From contig NZ_JAERTZ010000019.1 of NCBI RefSeq assembly GCF_016746085.1, positions 1 to 64,000 of the forward strand: 64,000 bases of DNA, given 5' to 3'. Position numbers and translations under genes: made by a program. The notes beneath the pieces are model-generated. The model did no database searches. It had not been told where the DNA came from and worked only from the letters and a program-made list of their open reading frames with translations. The DNA comes from Zobellella iuensis (GTDB taxonomy: Bacteria; Pseudomonadota; Gammaproteobacteria; Enterobacterales; Aeromonadaceae). Positions 1-12,949 of this stretch are shown in pieces. The stretch's first letter is position 1. Each line of letters starts with the position of its first letter.

Positions 1-102
1 CGTTGTGGTCCCACCTGACCCCATGCCGAACTCAGAAGTGAAACGCACCCGCGCCGATGATAGTGTGGCAGCTGCCATGTGAAAGTAGGTCACTGCCAGG
101 CA
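1..102 (+). rRNA. rrf: 5S rRNA, 3' part
   Basis: The window opens inside a 5S rRNA. The segment contains the universal run CCATGCCGAACTCAGAAGTG and ends with ACTGCCAGGC, the 3' strand of the terminal 5S helix, matching the E. coli molecule almost base for base. About 15-18 bases at the 5' end lie outside the window. It is followed directly by a strong terminator, so this is the end of an rRNA operon. Confidence 0.95.
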
Positions 103-110
103 CCCAATAT

Positions 111-144
111 AAAAAGCCCTTCACGTTTGTGAAGGGCTTTTTTC
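111..144 (+). terminator. Rho-independent terminator of the rRNA operon
   Basis: AAGCCCTTCAC and GTGAAGGGCTT form an 11-bp perfect stem with a 4-base loop, followed by a T run. It lies 9 bases past the 5S end. The flanking A run and T run would let it work in both directions. Confidence 0.93.
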
Positions 145-356
145 GTTGCATGATTTTCTTCCCCCTCCGAGCCCTTACCATTATTCGAATAAGGTCAATG
201 GCTTAAAGTGTTGTTGAATGTGTGTCCACAGGTGGTTTACGGTATCATGTCTACCTATTTGGGAACGCAGATAACCGGCTGCCAACTTGCTTCTCGTTAG
301 TTCAGCCAGCACATTTGCAGTACACTACCCACTTTGATTTTATAGGTGTCTTCAGA

Positions 357-1112
357 ATGTCAGAACAGCATAAGTCGACGACCCACTTTGGCTACAAGAC
401 GGTGGGAGCAGATGAAAAAGAGCAGATGGTCGCCAGTGTGTTCCACTCTGTGGCCGCTAAGTATGACCTGATGAATGACCTGATGTCTTTTGGTGTCCAC
501 CGGTTATGGAAACGATTCACGATTGATTGTTCCGGAGTGCGTAAGGGACAGAAAGTACTGGATCTGGCCGGTGGAACCGGCGATCTCACCGCCAAGTTTT
601 CCCGTATCGTGGGTGACAGCGGCCAGGTTGTACTGGCGGATATCAACGACTCCATGCTTAAGGTCGGTCGGGACAAGCTCAGGAATATGGGACTCGGCAG
701 CAACATAGCCTATGTGCAGGCGAATGCCGAGCAACTGCCTTTTCCGGACAATCACTTCGATCTGATCACCATCGCCTTTGGCTTGCGCAATGTCACCGAC
801 AAGGACAAGGCACTGGCGTCCATGCAGCGGGTGCTCAAGCCCGGTGGTCGCCTGCTGGTACTGGAGTTTTCCAAGCCCCAGCACGATATCATGAACAAGT
901 TGTACGACTTCTATTCTTTCAACATTCTGCCGAAAATGGGCGCCTTGGTAGCAAAAGACAGTGACAGCTACCAGTATCTGGCGGAATCCATCCGTATGCA
1001 CCCGGATCAGGAAACCTTGAAGGGCATGATGGAACAGGCCGGCCTCGAGCAGGTTGAATATTTCAACCTGACCGACGGCATAGTGGCCCTGCACCGCGGG
1101 TTCAAGTTTTGA
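357..1112 (+). CDS. ubiE: Ubiquinone/menaquinone C-methyltransferase UbiE
   Basis: SAM-dependent C-methyltransferase acting in ubiquinone (and, where present, menaquinone) biosynthesis. The ATG at 357 gives 251 residues, exactly the E. coli length, beginning [16 protein letters not shown]. The reading frame is open upstream to 222, but those residues do not belong to the family. The class-I methyltransferase SAM motif [12 protein letters not shown] is near residues 64-75 and the family motif [13 protein letters not shown] near residue 137. It heads ubiE-ubiJ-ubiB with 4-base ATGA overlaps, the classical gene order. The interval from the rRNA terminator to this gene holds no other recognisable feature. 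Confidence 0.97.
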   Translation: MSEQHKSTTHFGYKTVGADEKEQMVASVFHSVAAKYDLMNDLMSFGVHRLWKRFTIDCSGVRKGQKVLDLAGGTGDLTAKFSRIVGDSGQVVLADINDSMLKVGRDKLRNMGLGSNIAYVQANAEQLPFPDNHFDLITIAFGLRNVTDKDKALASMQRVLKPGGRLLVLEFSKPQHDIMNKLYDFYSFNILPKMGALVAKDSDSYQYLAESIRMHPDQETLKGMMEQAGLEQVEYFNLTDGIVALHRGFKF

Positions 1113-1732
1113 TGAAGGATCTGCTGCTTCCCCTGTTGAATGGCACACTGGAGACGGTATTCAATCGGCTTGTCCTGCAGGATAACGAGCGCCTGAAAAA
1201 AACACGGCCGCTGCAGGGAAAAGTGCTGCAATTGACGGTGAACGAGGTCGCCAGTGGTTTCCTGCTGTTTTCCGATCAGCGGCTGGAGGTTCTGGGGCGC
1301 TATGAAGGTCAGCCGGACAGCCATCTCAGCCTGTCGCTCGATGCCCTTGGACTGCTGAAGGACAAGGGACTGCTGATGCAATATATCCGCGATGGGCGCA
1401 TCGATCTGGAGGGTGATCCTCAACCCTGGCAGGATCTGGCGGCCTTGCTCAAGGATCCGGCCATCGATGTGGAAGCCCTGCTGGTGCCCTACACCGGAGA
1501 TATCATGGCGCATCTGTTATGTCGACACGGGCGAGAGCTGAAAAGCGGCGTGGAACGGCGGCTGTCTGGTGCCCGGGCCCATTTGGGCGACTATCTGCGC
1601 GAAGAGGCCAGATGGGCGGTGGGTCCCCTTGAGCTGGCCGACTTCAATGACGAGGTGGCGGAACTGAACAAGCGCCTGATCCGCCTGCAGGGACGGCTGG
1701 CGGCCCTGACCGATAAGGTAACCCATTCATGA
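1109..1732 (+). CDS. ubiJ: Ubiquinone biosynthesis accessory factor UbiJ (SCP2 domain)
   Basis: 207 residues, close to the 201 of E. coli UbiJ. The N-terminal half is an SCP2-type lipid-binding domain; the C-terminal part (about residues 150-205) is charged and helical. In E. coli UbiJ with UbiK organises the soluble Ubi metabolon and binds lipid intermediates. Its start overlaps the ubiE stop by 4 bases and its stop overlaps the ubiB start, so the three genes are translationally coupled. Sequence conservation in this family is modest, so the call leans partly on position and length. Confidence 0.92.
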   Translation: MMKDLLLPLLNGTLETVFNRLVLQDNERLKKTRPLQGKVLQLTVNEVASGFLLFSDQRLEVLGRYEGQPDSHLSLSLDALGLLKDKGLLMQYIRDGRIDLEGDPQPWQDLAALLKDPAIDVEALLVPYTGDIMAHLLCRHGRELKSGVERRLSGARAHLGDYLREEARWAVGPLELADFNDEVAELNKRLIRLQGRLAALTDKVTHS

Positions 1733-3366
1733 AAAAACTGCGGGAGTTGCTCCGACTCTATCAGATTGGAAAAACCCTGTTCGACTATGGCCTGGACGAG
1801 CTGATCCCGGCCCGGTTGCAGGTATGGCCGGCCCGCTGGGCGCGCAACAGCCTGTTCTGGCTGAAGAACCGACACCCGGATCTGTCTCGTGGCAAGCGTA
1901 TCCGACTGGCGCTGGAAAGCCTGGGGCCGGTGTTTATCAAGTTTGGCCAGATGCTGTCGACCCGCCGGGATCTGCTGCCGCCGGACATCGCCGAGGAGCT
2001 TGCGCTGCTGCAGGATCGGGTTCCACCCTTCGATGGCGCCCTCGCGCGCAAGCAGATCGAAGCCAGCCTGCACAACCCTATCGAGGCCCTGTTCGATGAC
2101 TTCGATGAAAAGCCCCTGGCTTCCGCCTCCATCGCCCAGGTACATACGGCACGGCTGAAAACCGGGCAGGAAATCGTGATCAAGGTGATCCGTCCCGGCA
2201 TAGAGAAGGTGATCGAGGCGGATGTCAGCCTGATGCGCTCCATGGCGACGCTGATCGCCCGGCTGGTGCCGGAGCGCAGCAGCCGGCTGCGCCCGATTGA
2301 AGTGGTGGAGGAATATCGCAAGACCCTGATCGACGAATTGAACCTGTTGCGGGAAGCGGCCAACGCCATTCAGTTGCGGCGCAACTTCGAGGGTTCCCGT
2401 ACCCTCTACGTACCGGAGATCTACCCCAGCTATTGCCATGAAAATGTGCTGGTAATGGAGCGGATCTATGGCATCCCGGTGTCCGATATCGAGGCGCTGG
2501 AAGCCAACGGTACCAATATGAAGCTGTTGGCGGAACGGGGGGTGGAGGTGTTCTTCACCCAGGTGTTCCGCGACAGCTTTTTCCATGCCGACATGCACCC
2601 GGGCAATATCTTCGTGTCTTACGATCATCCCCACGACCCCCAGTGGATCGGTATCGACTGCGGTATAGTGGGCACCCTCAACCGGGACGACAAGCGTTAC
2701 CTGGCGGAAAATTTCCTGGCATTCTTCAACCGGGATTACCGCAAGGTGGCCGAGCTGCACGTGGAGTCGGGCTGGGTGCCGGCGGACACCAAAGTGGAGG
2801 AATTCGAGTCCGCCATCCGTACCGTGCTGGAACCCATCTTCGAAAAGCCCCTGTCCGAGATCTCCTTCGGCCATGTGCTGCTGAACCTGTTCAATACCGC
2901 CCGGCGCTTTAATATGGCGGTGCAGCCGCAGCTGGTATTGCTGCAGAAAACCTTACTTTATGTGGAAGGGGTGGGGCGGCAGCTGTACCCGCAGCTGGAT
3001 TTGTGGAAAACCGCCAAGCCGTTTCTTGAAGATTGGATGCAGCAGCAGGTTGGCTACAAGGCGGTGATCAACGCGGTCCGGGAAAAAGCGCCGTTCTGGG
3101 CCGAAAAACTGCCCGATCTGCCGGAGCTGGTATACGATTCCCTGCGCCAGGCCAAGCTGCAGCAGCGACAGATGCAAGGGTTGTATGAGCAATTCACCCA
3201 TCACAACAAGGGGCAGGGCCAGGGCCGTTTCCTGCTGGCGATGGGGGCCACCATACTGCTGGCCAGTACGCTGCTGCTGGGAATGGAGAAAACCCAGTGG
3301 GCCATGTCTGGTCTCGTGCTGACTTTGGTTGTATGGTTGCTGGGGTGGCGGCGGATAACCCGCTAG
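1729..3366 (+). CDS. ubiB: UbiB atypical kinase/ATPase for ubiquinone biosynthesis
   Basis: 545 residues (546 in E. coli). The family-defining KxGQ element is seen as [16 protein letters not shown] near residue 65-80, with ASIAQVHTA (A-rich nucleotide loop) near 128, the HADMHPGNI catalytic loop near 287 and GIDCGIVG (DFG equivalent) near 309. Two hydrophobic segments at the C-terminus (about 500-520 and 523-540) anchor it in the inner membrane. UbiB family proteins have an ATPase activity thought to extract hydrophobic ubiquinone precursors from the membrane. Last gene of the ubiEJB unit; tatA follows after 83 bases. Confidence 0.97.
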   Translation: MKKLRELLRLYQIGKTLFDYGLDELIPARLQVWPARWARNSLFWLKNRHPDLSRGKRIRLALESLGPVFIKFGQMLSTRRDLLPPDIAEELALLQDRVPPFDGALARKQIEASLHNPIEALFDDFDEKPLASASIAQVHTARLKTGQEIVIKVIRPGIEKVIEADVSLMRSMATLIARLVPERSSRLRPIEVVEEYRKTLIDELNLLREAANAIQLRRNFEGSRTLYVPEIYPSYCHENVLVMERIYGIPVSDIEALEANGTNMKLLAERGVEVFFTQVFRDSFFHADMHPGNIFVSYDHPHDPQWIGIDCGIVGTLNRDDKRYLAENFLAFFNRDYRKVAELHVESGWVPADTKVEEFESAIRTVLEPIFEKPLSEISFGHVLLNLFNTARRFNMAVQPQLVLLQKTLLYVEGVGRQLYPQLDLWKTAKPFLEDWMQQQVGYKAVINAVREKAPFWAEKLPDLPELVYDSLRQAKLQQRQMQGLYEQFTHHNKGQGQGRFLLAMGATILLASTLLLGMEKTQWAMSGLVLTLVVWLLGWRRITR

Positions 3367-3404
3367 TTTGATCTGGTATCAACTCTTTGTCATCAAGCCC
3401 GGAT

Positions 3405-3410
3405 ATAATG
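3405..3410 (+). promoter_or_regulatory. Candidate -10 element ahead of tatA
   Basis: A perfect TATAAT hexamer lies in the ubiB-tatA gap, about 40 bases before the tatA ATG. No convincing -35 sits at 17 bases, so the promoter is tentative. Confidence 0.4.
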
Positions 3411-3449
3411 GTTTTTTATTGTTCACTGTCTACATAGGAAAAATGTGTT

Positions 3450-3704
3450 ATGGGTGGAATCAGTATTTGGCAATTGCTTATCGTGGTGCTGATCGTGGTG
3501 CTGCTGTTCGGAACCAAGAAATTGCGCGGTTTGGGCTCCGATCTGGGCTCTGCCGTCAAAGGCTTTAAAAAAGCCATGGGTGATGAAGAGCAAGACAAGA
3601 AAGATGCCGACTTTGAACAGCAGAAACTGGCCGACAAGAAAGAGCAGGGCGAGTCGCCGAATCAGCAGGAACAGGATAAAACCAAAGATAAAGATCGGGT
3701 GTAA
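3450..3704 (+). CDS. tatA: Sec-independent translocase subunit TatA
   Basis: 84 residues: one N-terminal transmembrane helix ([19 protein letters not shown], with the conserved FGxxKLR hinge), an amphipathic helix ([17 protein letters not shown]) and a polar tail rich in Lys, Glu and Gln. TatA oligomers form the translocation path for folded proteins recruited by TatBC. First gene of tatA-tatB-tatC-tatD with gaps of 2, 0 and -4 bases. Confidence 0.97.
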   Translation: MGGISIWQLLIVVLIVVLLFGTKKLRGLGSDLGSAVKGFKKAMGDEEQDKKDADFEQQKLADKKEQGESPNQQEQDKTKDKDRV

Positions 3705-3706
3705 TC

Positions 3707-4066
3707 ATGTTCGATATCGGTTTCTGGGAGCTGATCGTCATTTCCGTGGTGGGGCTGCTGGTATTGGGGCCGGAGCGATTGCCCGTGGCCATCAGGACGG
3801 TATCCCGGCTGTTCAAGACGGTACGTGATACCGCCAATGCGGTCAAAACCGAGCTGGCCCAGGAGCTGAAAATGGAAGAGCTGCACCGGGATCTGAAAAA
3901 GGCCGAGCAGCTCGGCATGAAGGATCTGAGCCCCGAGCTCAAGCAATCCGTCGACCAACTGAAAGAGGCGGCAGCCTCGGTCAACCGGCCCTACGAGAAC
4001 AAGCCAGGGTCACAAGCCGCCTCCGATGATGCCACTCCTCCGAAAGAGCCTCAGGATAAATCCTAA
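3707..4066 (+). CDS. tatB: Sec-independent translocase subunit TatB
   Basis: 119 residues. The short N-terminal helix begins [20 protein letters not shown] followed by GPERLP, the TatB hallmark that separates it from TatA. A long amphipathic helix (about residues 24-90) and a polar tail follow. TatB with TatC forms the twin-arginine signal-peptide receptor. E. coli TatB is longer (171 residues); the shorter tail is usual in related marine genera. Stop and the tatC ATG are adjacent. Confidence 0.97.
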   Translation: MFDIGFWELIVISVVGLLVLGPERLPVAIRTVSRLFKTVRDTANAVKTELAQELKMEELHRDLKKAEQLGMKDLSPELKQSVDQLKEAAASVNRPYENKPGSQAASDDATPPKEPQDKS

Positions 4067-4815
4067 ATGAGTCAAACGCAGCAGCCACTGATCAGCCACC
4101 TGGTGGAGCTGAGGAATCGCCTACTTCGGGCCTTTGCCGCCATCTTGCTGGTGTTCCTGACCCTGGTTTATTTTGCCAACGATATCTACACCATACTGGC
4201 GGAGCCGCTACTGAAGCAGCTGCCGGAAGGGGCCAGCATGATCGCCACCGGCGTGGCGACGCCTTTCCTGACGCCGCTGAAGCTGACCCTGATAGTGTCC
4301 TTCTTCGTGGCCATTCCCTATGTGCTGTACCAGGTATGGGCCTTTATTGCCCCGGGCCTGTACAAGCACGAAAAGCGACTGATTGCGCCTCTGGTGTTTT
4401 CCAGCGCCCTGCTGTTCTATGCCGGTGCCGCCTTCGCCTATTTCGTGGTGTTTCCCCTGGCCTTCGGCTTCTTCACCAGGATGGCTCCGGAAGGGGTAAC
4501 CATAGCGACCGACATCGCCAGCTACCTGGATTTTGTGCTCGGCCTCTTTATCGCCTTCGGCATCGCCTTCGAGATCCCCATCGCCACCATACTGCTGTGC
4601 TGGACCGGGGTGACCACCCCCAAGGAGCTGTCCGGCAAACGTCCCTATGTGATCGTCATCGTCTTTATCGTCGGCATGCTGCTGACACCGCCCGATATCA
4701 TCTCCCAGACCCTGCTGGCCATTCCCATGTGGCTGCTGTTTGAAGTCGGGGTCTTCTTTGCCCGTTTCTACGTGCGCGAGCCGGAGGGGGACGAAGAGGA
4801 GCGGGACGGCAGCTC

Positions 4816-4819
<4 letters not shown>
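4067..4819 (+). CDS. tatC: Sec-independent translocase subunit TatC
   Basis: 250 residues and six predicted membrane helices. Typical TatC signatures are the N-terminal [15 protein letters not shown], which binds twin-arginine signal peptides, and the [16 protein letters not shown] loop near residue 85. It is the core receptor of the Tat translocon. The tatD start lies inside its last codons (ATGA overlap), which suggests coupled translation. Confidence 0.97.
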
Positions 4820-6617
<1,798 letters not shown>

Positions 6618-6621
6618 AATA

Positions 6622-6641
6622 AAGGCGCCGTTAGGCGCCTT
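6622..6641 (+). terminator. Terminator between convergent hemB and gppA
   Basis: AAGGCGCC and GGCGCCTT form an 8-bp perfect stem with loop GTTA, then TCTTTAT. It closes the rightward ubiE-to-hemB run. The A-rich left flank could also serve gppA from the other strand. Confidence 0.85.
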
Positions 6642-6643
6642 CT

Positions 6644-8122
6644 TTATGCTTCGATGATTGCCAGTGGCCAGCCCTGTTCGGTCTGGCGGTGGGCTTCCTG
6701 CTGTAGTTCGCTGGCGCGCAGGTGGTGTTGGCGGCCCCAGCCGACGGGCAGGGTGAGGGTCAGGTGATGGCCGTCTGCCGCCAGCCGGAAATCGGGCACT
6801 GTGCCCCGGGTGCGGCGCAGGCAGAGGATTATGGCCAGCCGCAGCAATCGGGCCAGCAGTATGGCCTGATCGGTGTCGACGGCACTCTGCTGTGCCAGCG
6901 GCTCCGGCTTGAACTCGTCCCGCTGGTTGAGCAGCAGGGCGGCCAGCAGCTGTTTCTGGGCCGAGGTGAAACCGGGCAGATCGATGTGGCTGATGATATA
7001 GGCCGCGTGCTCGGGGGCCCGTTTGTATTCGATGCACAGCCCCAGTTCGTAGAGCAGGGCGGCCCAGCCCAGCATGGGGGCCAACAGCTCCTGGTCTGAC
7101 GATACCTGGGCCAGGGCGCGCAGCGCCGTCTTCCTGACCCGCTCACCCTGGGTGCGGTCGAGCTGGTAGCGGGCGATCAGGCTGTCCGCGGTCCGCTCCT
7201 GGGCGTCGCACTCCTGGCGCCGGCCCAGCATGCCGTATACCAGCCCTTCCCGCAGGGCGCCGCCGGCTAACACCATGGTATCGATGGCCAGGGTATCGAA
7301 CAGGGCAATAAGAATGGCCAGCCCGGATGGGAAAACCGGTGTTCGTTCCGGCTGCAGTCCGGATAGTTGCAGGCGATCGATATGGTTGCATGCCATGGTT
7401 TGTTGCTGCAACAGCCTGAGCTTGGCCAGGGTGATTTGTTCACTCTCGCCCTGGCTGACCATGATTTCCTGGATGGCCTGGACGGTGCCGGAAGCGCCGA
7501 TACAGCCTTGCCAGCCCAGCTTGAGGTAAGTGGCTGCTACCGGCGCCAGGATCTGCTGGGCGGCGGCAATGGCGCGCTCAAAATTCGCGGCGGACAGGTT
7601 GCCGTCGGTAAAATAGCGCTTCAGCCAGGTGACGCAACCCATGTCCAGGCTGTTAAGTAACTGGGGGCTGGTGCTTTCGCCGATAATCAGTTCGGTGCTG
7701 GCCCCCCCGATATCGATCACCAGCCGGCGGCCGGTGCCGGACGATGTCCAGGCAACCCCTTCATAAATGGTGGCCGCTTCTTCCTCGCCGGAAATGATAC
7801 GGATGCGGTGACCGAGAATGGCCTCGGCCCGCGCCAGAAATGGTTCGATATTGGTCGCCAGCCGCAGGGTGGCGGTGCCGACGATACGGATATGCTCTGC
7901 GGGTACATCCTGCAGTTGTTCGGCAAACAGCCGCAGGCAGTCCCAGCCCCGTTGCATGGCATCGCCATCCAGGCTGCCGTCCGGCCGCAAGCCGGCGGCC
8001 AGCCGTACCTTGCGCTTGACCTTGGCCAGGGTGCGGCAGGCCCCTTCGACCTCGTGCACCACCAGCATATGGAAGCTGTTGGAGCCGAGATCGATGGCCG
8101 CATACAGAGCCGGGTTTTTCAC
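6644..8122 (-). CDS. gppA: Exopolyphosphatase/guanosine pentaphosphate phosphohydrolase GppA
   Basis: 492 residues (494 in E. coli GppA). It begins with the ASKHA phosphatase signature ALYAAIDLGSNSFHMLV and has VISGEEEA- and DIGGASTEL-type motifs (IRIISGEEEAATIYEG, VIDIGGASTELIIG). The C-terminal third is an HD-like domain. GppA converts pppGpp to ppGpp and can degrade polyphosphate. The gppA call over ppx rests on overall similarity and on the neighbourhood gppA-rhlB-trxA-rho, which E. coli also has. It follows rhlB on the same strand after 6 bases. Confidence 0.93.
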   Translation of the reverse strand: MKNPALYAAIDLGSNSFHMLVVHEVEGACRTLAKVKRKVRLAAGLRPDGSLDGDAMQRGWDCLRLFAEQLQDVPAEHIRIVGTATLRLATNIEPFLARAEAILGHRIRIISGEEEAATIYEGVAWTSSGTGRRLVIDIGGASTELIIGESTSPQLLNSLDMGCVTWLKRYFTDGNLSAANFERAIAAAQQILAPVAATYLKLGWQGCIGASGTVQAIQEIMVSQGESEQITLAKLRLLQQQTMACNHIDRLQLSGLQPERTPVFPSGLAILIALFDTLAIDTMVLAGGALREGLVYGMLGRRQECDAQERTADSLIARYQLDRTQGERVRKTALRALAQVSSDQELLAPMLGWAALLYELGLCIEYKRAPEHAAYIISHIDLPGFTSAQKQLLAALLLNQRDEFKPEPLAQQSAVDTDQAILLARLLRLAIILCLRRTRGTVPDFRLAADGHHLTLTLPVGWGRQHHLRASELQQEAHRQTEQGWPLAIIEA

Positions 8123-8128
8123 CTTGGC

Positions 8129-9445
8129 TCAGCCCTGGGCACCCTGAGGGCGCCGGCGTCGGTTATTGCCGCCGGGGCGGCGAGGACCGCCGCTACCCTG
8201 GCCTTGCCGATCACGCATGGTGCGGTTGGCGGCTGCCCTGTGATGATGAATGCGCTTGGGCGCCGTCACATCGTCGAGCAGGGCTTCCCGGTCGTACTTG
8301 CTGACCGGGATTTCGTGCTCGATGTAGGCTTCCACCGCCGGCAGGTTGAACACGTATTCTTCACAGGCGAAGCTGATGGAATGACCACTGGCCCCGGCAC
8401 GCCCGGTTCGGCCGATACGGTGTACATAGTCTTCCGCGTCGTCGGGCAGGTCGTAGTTGAACACATGGGTAACGTCGGGAATGTGCAGGCCGCGGGCCGC
8501 CACGTCGGTGGCGACCAGGATGTCGAGCACGCCGCCGGTGAATTCTTCCAGTATTTTCAGTCGTTTCTTCTGGGGGACGTCGCCGGTGAGCAGCCCGACC
8601 CGGTGACCATCGGCCTTCAGCCAGGCATAGACTTCTTCACAGCTGTGTTTGGTGTTGGCGAAGACGATGGCCTTGTCGGGCCACTCTTCCTCCATCAGGC
8701 TCAGCAGCAGCAGCATCTTGTCTTCCTGGGCCGGATAGAACAGCTCTTCCTGGATGCGGATGCCGGTCTTGCGCTCCGGCTCGATCTGGACGTGTTCGGG
8801 GCTGTTCATGTGCTCGTAGGCCAGCTCCTGTACCCGCAGCGACAGGGTGGCGGAGAACAGCATGTTCTGGCGCTGATCGGCACCGGGCATGCGGCGGAAC
8901 AGATAACGGATATCCTTGATAAAGCCCAGATCGAACATGCGATCCGCTTCGTCCAGTACCACCACCTGGATGGCGCCCAGGTCGATCACCCGTTGCTTGA
9001 GGAAGTCGATGATGCGGCCGGTGGTGCCGATCAGCACGTCGACGCCGGCTTCCAGTACCTGCACCTGCTTTTCGTAGCCGTCGCCGCCGTAGGCCAGACC
9101 CAGCTTGAGACCGGTACTGTCGCTCAGGGTATCGGCATCGTTATAGATTTGTACCGCCAGTTCGCGCGTCGGTGCCATGATGATGGCCCTGGGCTGATTC
9201 AGCTGGCGCGCTTCGGGGACCGGGGTCGTCAGCAGGTGGTTGAAGGTGGCGGCGAGGAAGGCGATGGTTTTGCCGGTGCCGGTCTGGGCTTGTCCGGCGA
9301 TGTCCTTGCCGGAAGTCAAATGGGGTAACGACAACGCCTGGATAGGCGTGCAGTGGTGAAATCCTTTTGCTTCCAGTCCGGCCAGTACCTGCGGTTGCAG
9401 GCCCAACTGGGCAAATTTTACGTCTGTTAAGTGTGTTTTGCTCAT
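8129..9445 (-). CDS. rhlB: ATP-dependent RNA helicase RhlB (DEAD-box)
   Basis: 438 residues. Motifs in order: Q motif with [14 protein letters not shown], Walker [25 protein letters not shown] (DEAD), SATL, and C-terminal [10 protein letters not shown]. The C-terminal tail after about residue 395 is basic and Gly/Arg-rich, the part used for RNA and RNase E contact in E. coli. RhlB unwinds RNA in the degradosome. It is divergent from trxA and lies upstream of gppA on the same strand. Confidence 0.96.
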   Translation of the reverse strand: MSKTHLTDVKFAQLGLQPQVLAGLEAKGFHHCTPIQALSLPHLTSGKDIAGQAQTGTGKTIAFLAATFNHLLTTPVPEARQLNQPRAIIMAPTRELAVQIYNDADTLSDSTGLKLGLAYGGDGYEKQVQVLEAGVDVLIGTTGRIIDFLKQRVIDLGAIQVVVLDEADRMFDLGFIKDIRYLFRRMPGADQRQNMLFSATLSLRVQELAYEHMNSPEHVQIEPERKTGIRIQEELFYPAQEDKMLLLLSLMEEEWPDKAIVFANTKHSCEEVYAWLKADGHRVGLLTGDVPQKKRLKILEEFTGGVLDILVATDVAARGLHIPDVTHVFNYDLPDDAEDYVHRIGRTGRAGASGHSISFACEEYVFNLPAVEAYIEHEIPVSKYDREALLDDVTAPKRIHHHRAAANRTMRDRQGQGSGGPRRPGGNNRRRRPQGAQG

Positions 9446-9560
9446 AGCGTTCAGAATATCAGGTTAGGCTTGCAATAATAAACAGGATCATTTGAAATAG
9501 GGCAACTAAATTGCCCCGACGTTTTCTGTGGCGGGGCCAAACAACTGACTGGAGTTGGAG

Positions 9561-9887
9561 ATGAGTGACAAAATTGTTCAGCTGACCGATGCCAGCTTCG
9601 ATGCTGATGTGATCAAGGCCGCTGGCCCGGTTCTGGTCGATTTCTGGGCTGAATGGTGTGGTCCCTGCAAGATGATCGCCCCCATCCTGGACGAAGTGGC
9701 CGGTGAATACGAAGGTAAGGTCACCGTGGCCAAGCTGAATATTGACCAAAACGCAGATACTCCGCCCAAGTTCGGTATTCGTGGCATTCCCACCCTGCTG
9801 CTGTTCAAAAACGGCGAAGTGGCGGCAACCAAGGTAGGTGCGCTGTCCAAGACTCAGTTGAAAGAGTTCCTGGACGCCAACCTGTAA
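9561..9887 (+). CDS. trxA: Thioredoxin 1
   Basis: 108 residues with the redox site [10 protein letters not shown] and the cis-proline loop [11 protein letters not shown]. The ATG at 9561 ([10 protein letters not shown]) matches the E. coli N-terminus and has GGAG at a suitable distance; an in-frame TTG two codons earlier is less likely. Cytoplasmic dithiol reductant for ribonucleotide reductase, PAPS reductase and others. Divergent from rhlB, followed by a terminator and rho. Confidence 0.98.
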   Translation: MSDKIVQLTDASFDADVIKAAGPVLVDFWAEWCGPCKMIAPILDEVAGEYEGKVTVAKLNIDQNADTPPKFGIRGIPTLLLFKNGEVAATKVGALSKTQLKEFLDANL

Positions 9888-9896
9888 TGGTAATCC

Positions 9897-9928
9897 AAGG
9901 GGTGCGCAAGGCGCCCCTTTTGGTTTTT
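9897..9928 (+). terminator. Terminator after trxA
   Basis: AAGGGGTGC and GCGCCCCTT pair (one wobble) around a short loop, followed by TTGGTTTTTT. It separates trxA from rho. Confidence 0.82.
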
Positions 9929-10069
9929 TGCTAGACGCTTCTTCTTTTTGGTGCTAGTTTATTGGTCGTTTGCTAGCCTATTTGTGCCCTAGGGCTCTCC
10001 GTATTCAAGCATCAATCCAGCAGACCTTTTCTGACTATTTAACATCCTGGTTGATAGAAACTCACCACT

Positions 10070-11335
10070 ATGAATCTTACTGAACTCAAGAATACCCCAG
10101 TATCTGAGCTGATAAAGCTTGGGGAAACCATGGGCCTGGAAAACCTCGCCCGGCTGCGCAAGCAAGACATCATCTTTGCTATCCTCAAAGCCCATGCCAA
10201 AAGTGGTGAAGATATCTTCGGCGATGGCGTGCTGGAAATCCTGCAGGACGGCTTTGGCTTCCTGCGCAGCGCCGATTCCTCCTACCTGGCCGGACCCGAT
10301 GATATCTACGTTTCGCCCAGCCAGATCCGCCGTTTCAACCTGCGTACCGGCGATACCATCTCCGGCAAGATCCGGCCGCCGAAAGAAGGCGAGCGCTATT
10401 TTGCCCTGTTGAAGATCAACGAAGTCAACTATGACAAGCCGGAAAACGCCCGTAACAAGATCCTGTTCGAAAACCTGACTCCGCTGCATGCCAACGAGCG
10501 CATGAAGATGGAGCGGGGCAACGGCTCCACCGAAGACATTACCGCCCGGGTGCTGGATCTGGCCTCGCCCATCGGCAAGGGGCAGCGGGGCCTGATCGTG
10601 GCGCCGCCCAAGGCCGGTAAGACCATGCTGCTGCAGAACATCGCCCAGAGCATCACTTACAACCATCCTGAATGTACCCTGATCGTGCTGCTGATCGACG
10701 AGCGTCCGGAAGAAGTGACCGAGATGCAGCGGATGGTGAAGGGCGAAGTCATCGCCTCGACCTTCGACGAGCCGGCGGCCCGTCACGTGCAGGTGGCCGA
10801 CATGGTGATCGAAAAGGCCAAGCGCCTGGTCGAACACAAGAAGGATGTGGTGATCCTGCTCGACTCCATCACCCGTCTGGCGCGGGCCTACAACACGGTA
10901 GTGCCGTCTTCCGGCAAGGTATTGACCGGTGGTGTGGACGCCAACGCCCTGCATCGGCCCAAGCGCTTCTTCGGCGCCGCCCGTAATGTAGAGGAAGGCG
11001 GCAGCCTGACCATCATCGCCACCGCCCTGGTGGAAACCGGCTCCAAGATGGATGACGTCATCTACGAAGAGTTCAAGGGCACCGGCAACATGGAATTGCA
11101 CCTGTCCCGCAAGATCGCCGAGAAGCGGGTCTATCCGGCCATCGACATCACTCGCTCCGGCACCCGCCGGGAAGAGCTGCTCACCACGCCGGAAGAGCTG
11201 CAGAAGATGTGGATTCTGCGCAAGATCGTGCACCCCATGGGCGAGATCGATGGCATCGAGTTCCTCATCGACAAGCTGGCGATGACCAAGACCAACGACG
11301 AATTCTTCGAAGCCATGAAACGGCAGCAGAAGTAA
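10070..11335 (+). CDS. rho: Transcription termination factor Rho
   Basis: 421 residues (419 in E. coli). N-terminal Rho-N helices ([19 protein letters not shown]), cold-shock-like RNA-binding domain with GFGFLRS, then the RecA-type ATPase domain with Walker A APPKAGKT and [14 protein letters not shown], and the Q/R-loop region. The hexameric helicase ends untranslated transcripts. The 142-base leader between the trxA terminator and the ATG is A/T-rich; in E. coli this leader is an autoregulatory Rho target, but I cannot point to a specific site here. Confidence 0.98.
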   Translation: MNLTELKNTPVSELIKLGETMGLENLARLRKQDIIFAILKAHAKSGEDIFGDGVLEILQDGFGFLRSADSSYLAGPDDIYVSPSQIRRFNLRTGDTISGKIRPPKEGERYFALLKINEVNYDKPENARNKILFENLTPLHANERMKMERGNGSTEDITARVLDLASPIGKGQRGLIVAPPKAGKTMLLQNIAQSITYNHPECTLIVLLIDERPEEVTEMQRMVKGEVIASTFDEPAARHVQVADMVIEKAKRLVEHKKDVVILLDSITRLARAYNTVVPSSGKVLTGGVDANALHRPKRFFGAARNVEEGGSLTIIATALVETGSKMDDVIYEEFKGTGNMELHLSRKIAEKRVYPAIDITRSGTRREELLTTPEELQKMWILRKIVHPMGEIDGIEFLIDKLAMTKTNDEFFEAMKRQQK

Positions 11336-11348
11336 CTTTCGCTCTCCT

Positions 11349-11378
11349 AAAAAACCGCGGTCCGACCGCGGTTTTTTT
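11349..11378 (+). terminator. Terminator after rho
   Basis: AAAACCGCGGT and ACCGCGGTTTT form an 11-bp stem with loop CCG, followed by more T residues. Symmetric A and T flanks. Confidence 0.93.
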
Positions 11379-11447
11379 GTGGGCGATACAAGCCCGCCTT
11401 AACCGGGTATAATCCCCGCAGCCACTCGATACACTCGGAACAAACCT

Positions 11448-12947
11448 ATGAAATATAAGGACTTGCGAGATTTTATCGCGCAACTCGAAGCCCAGGGGGA
11501 GCTCAAGCGGATTCGTCATGAGATCGACCCCTATCTGGAGATGACCGAGATCTGCGACCGTACCCTCAAGGCGGGGGGGCCGGCGCTGCTGTTCGAGAAT
11601 CCCAAGGGCTTCGATATGCCGGTACTGGGCAACCTGTTCGGCACGCCCAAGCGAGTGGCCATGGGCATGGGCCAGCAGGACGTGGCCGCACTGCGCGACG
11701 TGGGCCGCTGGCTGTCCTACCTCAAGGAGCCGGAGCCGCCCAAGGGGCTGAAGGAGCTGATGGAAAAGCTGCCCATCTTCAAGCAGGTGCTGAACATGCC
11801 GGTCAAGCGGCTGAAAAGCGCCCCCTGTCAGGAGCTGATCCTGGAAGGGGACCAGGTCGATCTGACCCGGCTGCCCATCCAGCACTGCTGGCCCGGCGAC
11901 GCCGCCCCCCTGATCACCTGGGGCCTGACCATCACCCGCGGTCCCTACAAGAAACGGCAGAACCTGGGGATCTATCGCCAGCAACTGCTGGGCCGGAACA
12001 AGGTGATCATGCGCTGGCTCAGCCATCGCGGCGGGGCGCTGGATTTCCGGGAATGGCAGGAGGCCAATCCGGGCCAACCCTATCCGGTGGCGGTGGCCCT
12101 GGGGGCCGATCCGGCCACCATCCTCGGTGCCGTGACCCCGGTGCCGGACACCCTGTCCGAATATGCCTTCGCCGGCCTGCTGCGGGGCAGCCGCACCGAG
12201 GTGGTGAAATGCGTCGGCTCCGATCTGGAGGTGCCGGCCAGCGCCGAAATCGTGCTGGAAGGCCATATCTATCCGGACGAGACGGCACCGGAAGGCCCCT
12301 ACGGCGACCATACCGGCTATTACAACGAGATCGACGACTTCCCGGTGTTCACGGTGGAGCGTATCACCCGCCGGCGGGACGCCATCTATCACTCCACCTA
12401 TACCGGCCGGCCGCCCGACGAGCCGGCGGTGCTGGGGGTGGCACTGAACGAGGTGTTCGTGCCCATACTGCAGAAGCAGTTTCCCGAAATAGTGGACTTC
12501 TACCTGCCGCCGGAAGGCTGCTCCTACCGCATGGCGGTGGTGACCATGAAAAAACGCTACCCCGGCCACGCCAAACGTGTCATGCTGGGCGTTTGGTCGT
12601 TTTTACGACAATTTATGTATACCAAGTTCGTTATCGTGTGCGACGACGACATCAATGCCAGAGACTGGAAAGACGTGATCTGGGCCATTACGACCCGAAT
12701 GGACCCGGCGCGGGATACCACATTGATCGAGCACACTCCCATCGACTATCTGGACTTCGCCTCGCCGGTTTCCGGCCTGGGCTCCAAGATGGGCCTGGAT
12801 GCCACCAACAAATGGCCGGGCGAAACCGACCGGGAATGGGGCCAGCCCATAGTGATGACGGACGAAGTAAAACAAAGGGTCGATACGCTATGGGATCAAC
12901 TCGGGATCCTGGATGCGAGTGCCGAACAGAGTAAGACCAAAGGATAG
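11448..12947 (+). CDS. ubiD: 4-hydroxy-3-polyprenylbenzoate decarboxylase UbiD
   Basis: 499 residues (497 in E. coli). Prenylated-FMN-dependent decarboxylase that removes the carboxylate of octaprenyl-4-hydroxybenzoate in ubiquinone biosynthesis; it needs UbiX for its cofactor, which is not in this window. The start [22 protein letters not shown] and internal motifs such as [17 protein letters not shown] and [12 protein letters not shown] are characteristic. A TATAAT hexamer at about 11408 may be its promoter -10. fre follows after 2 bases, as in E. coli. Confidence 0.97.
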   Translation: MKYKDLRDFIAQLEAQGELKRIRHEIDPYLEMTEICDRTLKAGGPALLFENPKGFDMPVLGNLFGTPKRVAMGMGQQDVAALRDVGRWLSYLKEPEPPKGLKELMEKLPIFKQVLNMPVKRLKSAPCQELILEGDQVDLTRLPIQHCWPGDAAPLITWGLTITRGPYKKRQNLGIYRQQLLGRNKVIMRWLSHRGGALDFREWQEANPGQPYPVAVALGADPATILGAVTPVPDTLSEYAFAGLLRGSRTEVVKCVGSDLEVPASAEIVLEGHIYPDETAPEGPYGDHTGYYNEIDDFPVFTVERITRRRDAIYHSTYTGRPPDEPAVLGVALNEVFVPILQKQFPEIVDFYLPPEGCSYRMAVVTMKKRYPGHAKRVMLGVWSFLRQFMYTKFVIVCDDDINARDWKDVIWAITTRMDPARDTTLIEHTPIDYLDFASPVSGLGSKMGLDATNKWPGETDREWGQPIVMTDEVKQRVDTLWDQLGILDASAEQSKTKG

Positions 12948-12949
12948 TC